Position numbers and translations under genes: made by a program
Assembly (NCBI GenBank): GCA_947627335.1
Contig: CANQVQ010000038.1
Coordinates: forward strand, 1-14,435
Source: an uncultured Clostridia bacterium
GTDB lineage: Bacteria; Bacillota; Clostridia; Oscillospirales; CAG-382
Direction: 5' to 3'
Length of the DNA stretch: 14,435 nt
Shown here: positions 12,041-14,435 of the stretch, in pieces
Layout of the letters: each line of letters opens with the position of its first letter
Position numbering within the stretch: position 1 is the first letter of the stretch
Notes under the pieces: model-generated
The model's database searches: none
Told to the model about the DNA's origin: nothing
What the model saw: only the letters and a program-made list of their open reading frames with translations

Positions 12041-13971
12041 CAGCGCACCCTGCTCCCGGCGGGGACCCCGTCGGCGAACAGCACCTTCACCCCGTCCGGC
12101 GTATCCGCCGCCAGCAGCATCCCTTGGCTTTCCACGCCGCGCAGCTTGGCGGGCTTGAGGTTGGAGACCACGACGACGTGCTTTCCGACCAGATCTTCCG
12201 GCGTATACCACTGGGAAATGCCGGAAACGATCTGCCGCGTCTCCGCGCCGAGCGAGACTTGCAGTTTCAGCAGCTTGTCCGACCCCTTGACCGGCTCGCA
12301 GGAAAGCACCTCCCCGACGGTCAGCGCGACCTTCCCGAAGTCCTCGATCCCGATGACCCCCGGCACGCCCTCCGTTCCGGGCTTCTTTTCCGGCTTTTTG
12401 CTCTCCCGTTTCTTCGCCAGCTCCGCGAGGAACTTCTTTTCGTCGATCCGGGCGAACAGGATCGGCGCGTCGCCGAGCGTATGCCCTGCGCACGGGTAGT
12501 CGTAGGCGAACTTCCCGTCGCAGACCGCCGGTCTTTCCGCCGTCAGGATCCCGTCGATCCGTTCCGCCGCGTCCGGCAGGAACGGGGACAGCATAATGCT
12601 GCACAGCCGAATGCTCTCGACGAGGTTCGCCAGCACGTCGGCAAGTTCCTGCTTCCTGGATTCGTCCTTCGCCAGCACCCACGGGGACGTCTCGTCGATA
12701 TACTTATTGCAGCTCTTGAGCGCGAGGAACACCTGCGCGAGCGCGTCCGACGCACTGTATTCCTCCATGAGCCGGTACGCGTTCGCCAGCTTCTCCGAAA
12801 CCGTCTGCTTGAGCGTTTCGGCGGCGGGCGCATCCGCACCGCCGTACGCCGGGACGACCCCGCCGAAGTACTGCTTCACCATCGCGACGGTGCGCGAAAC
12901 GAGGTTGCCGAGCGTGTTGGCGAGGTCGGCGTTGGTCCGCTGGATCAGCAGCTCGTACGAGATGTTCCCGTCCTGGTAGAACCCCATTTCGGCGAGCAGG
13001 TAGTACCGCACGGCGTCCAGCCCGAATTCCTCGATCAGCTCGTCGCCGTAGATCACGTTGCCCTTGGATTTGGACATTTTATCCTGGTCGAATAGCAGCC
13101 ACGGGTGCCCGAGCACCTTCTTCGGCAGCGGAAGCCCGAGCGCCATGAGAAAGATGGGCCAGTAGATCGTGTGGAACCGCACGATGTCCTTCCCGATGAC
13201 CTGCAGGTCCGCAGGCCAGAGCTTCCGGAACTGCTCCGACGGACCGTCCGGGTCGTAGCCGATGGCGGAAATATAGTTGTGCAGAGCGTCCACCCAGACG
13301 TAGACGACGTGCTTTTCGTCGAACGGCACCGGGATGCCCCAGCGGAACGTCGAACGGGAGACGCAGAGGTCCTGCAGACCCGGACGCAGGAAGTTGTTGA
13401 GCATCTCGTTGCGGCGGGAAGCCGGGGTGATGAAGTCCTCGTGCTCCTCGATGTGCCGAATGAGCCGGTCGACGTACTTGGACATACGGAAGTAGTAGGC
13501 TTCCTCCCGCTTCTTCGCGACCGGGCGACCGCAGTCCGGGCAGCAGCCGTCCACCAGCTGGGAATCCGTCCAGAAGGATTCGCAGGGCGTGCAGTAGTTG
13601 CCCTCGTAGACCCCCTTGTAGATGTCCCCCTGGTCGTAGAATTTTTGGAACACCTTCTGCACCATCCGAACGTGTTCCTCGTCGGTCGTGCGGATGAATT
13701 TGTCGTAGCTGATGTGGAAATCGTCCCAGATGGAGCGGATCTGTCCGGCGACCCGATCGACGTATTCCTGCGGCGTCACGCCGTTCTTTTTCGCTTCCGA
13801 TTCGATTTTTTCGCCGTGTTCGTCGGTGCCGGTCAGGAAGAACACGTCGTATCCCTGCATTCGTTTGAACCTCGCGATCGCGTCGGCAAGGATCGCCTCG
13901 TACACGTTCCCGATGTGGGGTTTCTGCGACGTGTAGGCGATCGCGGTGGTCAGATAGAACTTTTCTTTCAT
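12040..13971 (-). CDS. metG: Methionyl-tRNA synthetase
   Basis: A 643-residue class I aminoacyl-tRNA synthetase that charges tRNA-Met; the initiator tRNA it serves is encoded in this same window. ATG 13971 overlaps the tadA stop (TGATG), with AAAGGAA upstream. Motifs: the HIGH signature as HIGN (19-22); a zinc knuckle with Cys127, Cys130, Cys144 and Cys147; KMSKS at 298-302; an alpha-helical anticodon domain (~345-500); and a Lys-rich linker (~518-533). A C-terminal EMAP/Trbp-like tRNA-binding OB domain (~540-643) contains VSNLKPAKLRGVESQGMLLA. The length and the fused C-terminal domain fit the Bacillota form that can dimerise. Confidence 0.98.
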   Translation of the reverse strand: MKEKFYLTTAIAYTSQKPHIGNVYEAILADAIARFKRMQGYDVFFLTGTDEHGEKIESEAKKNGVTPQEYVDRVAGQIRSIWDDFHISYDKFIRTTDEEHVRMVQKVFQKFYDQGDIYKGVYEGNYCTPCESFWTDSQLVDGCCPDCGRPVAKKREEAYYFRMSKYVDRLIRHIEEHEDFITPASRRNEMLNNFLRPGLQDLCVSRSTFRWGIPVPFDEKHVVYVWVDALHNYISAIGYDPDGPSEQFRKLWPADLQVIGKDIVRFHTIYWPIFLMALGLPLPKKVLGHPWLLFDQDKMSKSKGNVIYGDELIEEFGLDAVRYYLLAEMGFYQDGNISYELLIQRTNADLANTLGNLVSRTVAMVKQYFGGVVPAYGGADAPAAETLKQTVSEKLANAYRLMEEYSASDALAQVFLALKSCNKYIDETSPWVLAKDESRKQELADVLANLVESIRLCSIMLSPFLPDAAERIDGILTAERPAVCDGKFAYDYPCAGHTLGDAPILFARIDEKKFLAELAKKRESKKPEKKPGTEGVPGVIGIEDFGKVALTVGEVLSCEPVKGSDKLLKLQVSLGAETRQIVSGISQWYTPEDLVGKHVVVVSNLKPAKLRGVESQGMLLAADTPDGVKVLFADGVPAGSRVR

Positions 13972-14435
13972 CAAAACGTCATTCCTTTCGTATCCGTTTT
14001 CCGTTTGCGGAGTTGGGCAAAAAAATCGGTCAGCAGTCCGGCGCATTCGGCATCCAGCACCCCGCCGGTCACGTCCGTGTAGTGGTTGAAGCGGTAGTCC
14101 CGCAGGTCCAGCACGCTCCCGTATACCCCCGCTTTCGGGTCGCGGCAGCCGTACACCACGCGTGGGATCCGCGCATTCAGGATCGCCCCGGCGCACATCG
14201 GGCAGGGTTCGAGCGTCACATACAGCGTGCAGCCCTCCAGCCGCCACGCGCCGGTCTTTCTGCACGCCCGGTCGATGGCGACGATCTCCGCGTGCAGCAG
14301 GGCGTTCCGCCGCGCTTCCCGCAGGTTCCGCCCGGTGGAAAGCAGTTTCCCGTCCTTCACCAGCACCGCCCCGATCGGGACTTCGCCCGCCTTCGCGGCA
14401 GCCTTTGCGTGGGAGGCCGCTGCCCCGTGTGCAAC
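13971..14435 (-). CDS. tadA: tRNA adenosine deaminase TadA (5' end outside window)
   Basis: The frame is open to the window edge (155 codons seen), so roughly the first ten residues are probably missing. It deaminates A34 to inosine in tRNA-Arg(ACG). Zinc and catalytic motifs of the cytidine deaminase fold are present: HAE in LLHAEIVAID, then TLEPCPMCAGAI with the PCxxC ligands, and GEVPIGAVLVKDG near the start. The later VVYGCRDPKAGVYGS and HYTDVTGGVLDAEC also match TadA. The stop shares a base with the metG start, making this the first visible gene of the tadA-metG-tatD-radical SAM operon, all tRNA or nucleic-acid related. Its promoter lies outside. Confidence 0.95.
   Translation of the reverse strand, partial: VAHGAAASHAKAAAKAGEVPIGAVLVKDGKLLSTGRNLREARRNALLHAEIVAIDRACRKTGAWRLEGCTLYVTLEPCPMCAGAILNARIPRVVYGCRDPKAGVYGSVLDLRDYRFNHYTDVTGGVLDAECAGLLTDFFAQLRKRKTDTKGMTF

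Noticed and set aside
12041..12682. N-terminal extension of tatD into metG
   Set aside because: TatD homologues begin at MFDSHAH, and the ATG there overlaps the metG stop as TGATG.

Overview
The window looks like chromosomal DNA of a Gram-positive Clostridia-type bacterium (Bacillota), probably a gut lineage of moderately high GC. The clues are a DUF1836 regulator, a TatD-linked radical SAM protein, an NfeD/flotillin pair with a His/Asp-rich insert, strong Shine-Dalgarno sites and consensus sigma-A promoters. Species cannot be named from this sequence.

Region 1 (1-3073, + strand) is a compact run of four genes with visibly lower GC than the rest: the C-terminal end of a SHOCT-domain protein, two small four-helix membrane proteins, and a larger two-helix membrane protein with coiled coils. 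None has a firm functional name. The close spacing and shared membrane theme suggest one operon.

Region 2 (3074-4513) contains no protein gene. It carries a strong hairpin terminator (3270-3314), a chain of ATGATGT/ACATCAT hairpins (3413-3588), a minus-strand tRNA unit (tRNA-Leu-UAA then initiator tRNA-fMet, with its own promoter), a degenerate repeat array between the two tRNAs, and three diverged repeats (4041-4432), each with a small GAAA-loop hairpin and a T tract.

Region 3 (4453-8118, + strand) is an operon starting from a near-perfect promoter overlapped by an inverted repeat. It encodes a DUF1836 MerR-like regulator, an NfeD-like membrane protein with a His/Asp-rich repeat loop, a flotillin-type SPFH scaffold and a multi-helix membrane protein. 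The layout suggests an autoregulated membrane-microdomain system. It ends in a structured 3' untranslated element.

Region 4 (8236-9206, + strand) holds two overlapping genes: a 70-residue conserved-looking small protein and a secreted, C-terminally anchored discoidin-like protein.

Region 5 (9242-14435, - strand) is housekeeping. A translationally coupled operon tadA (cut by the window edge), metG, tatD, radical SAM is followed by gap (GAPDH) from its own promoter. The gap 3' end carries a second copy of the same structured 3' element as region 3. The two copies differ in sequence in their stems but keep the pairing, which is the most interesting unexplained signal here.
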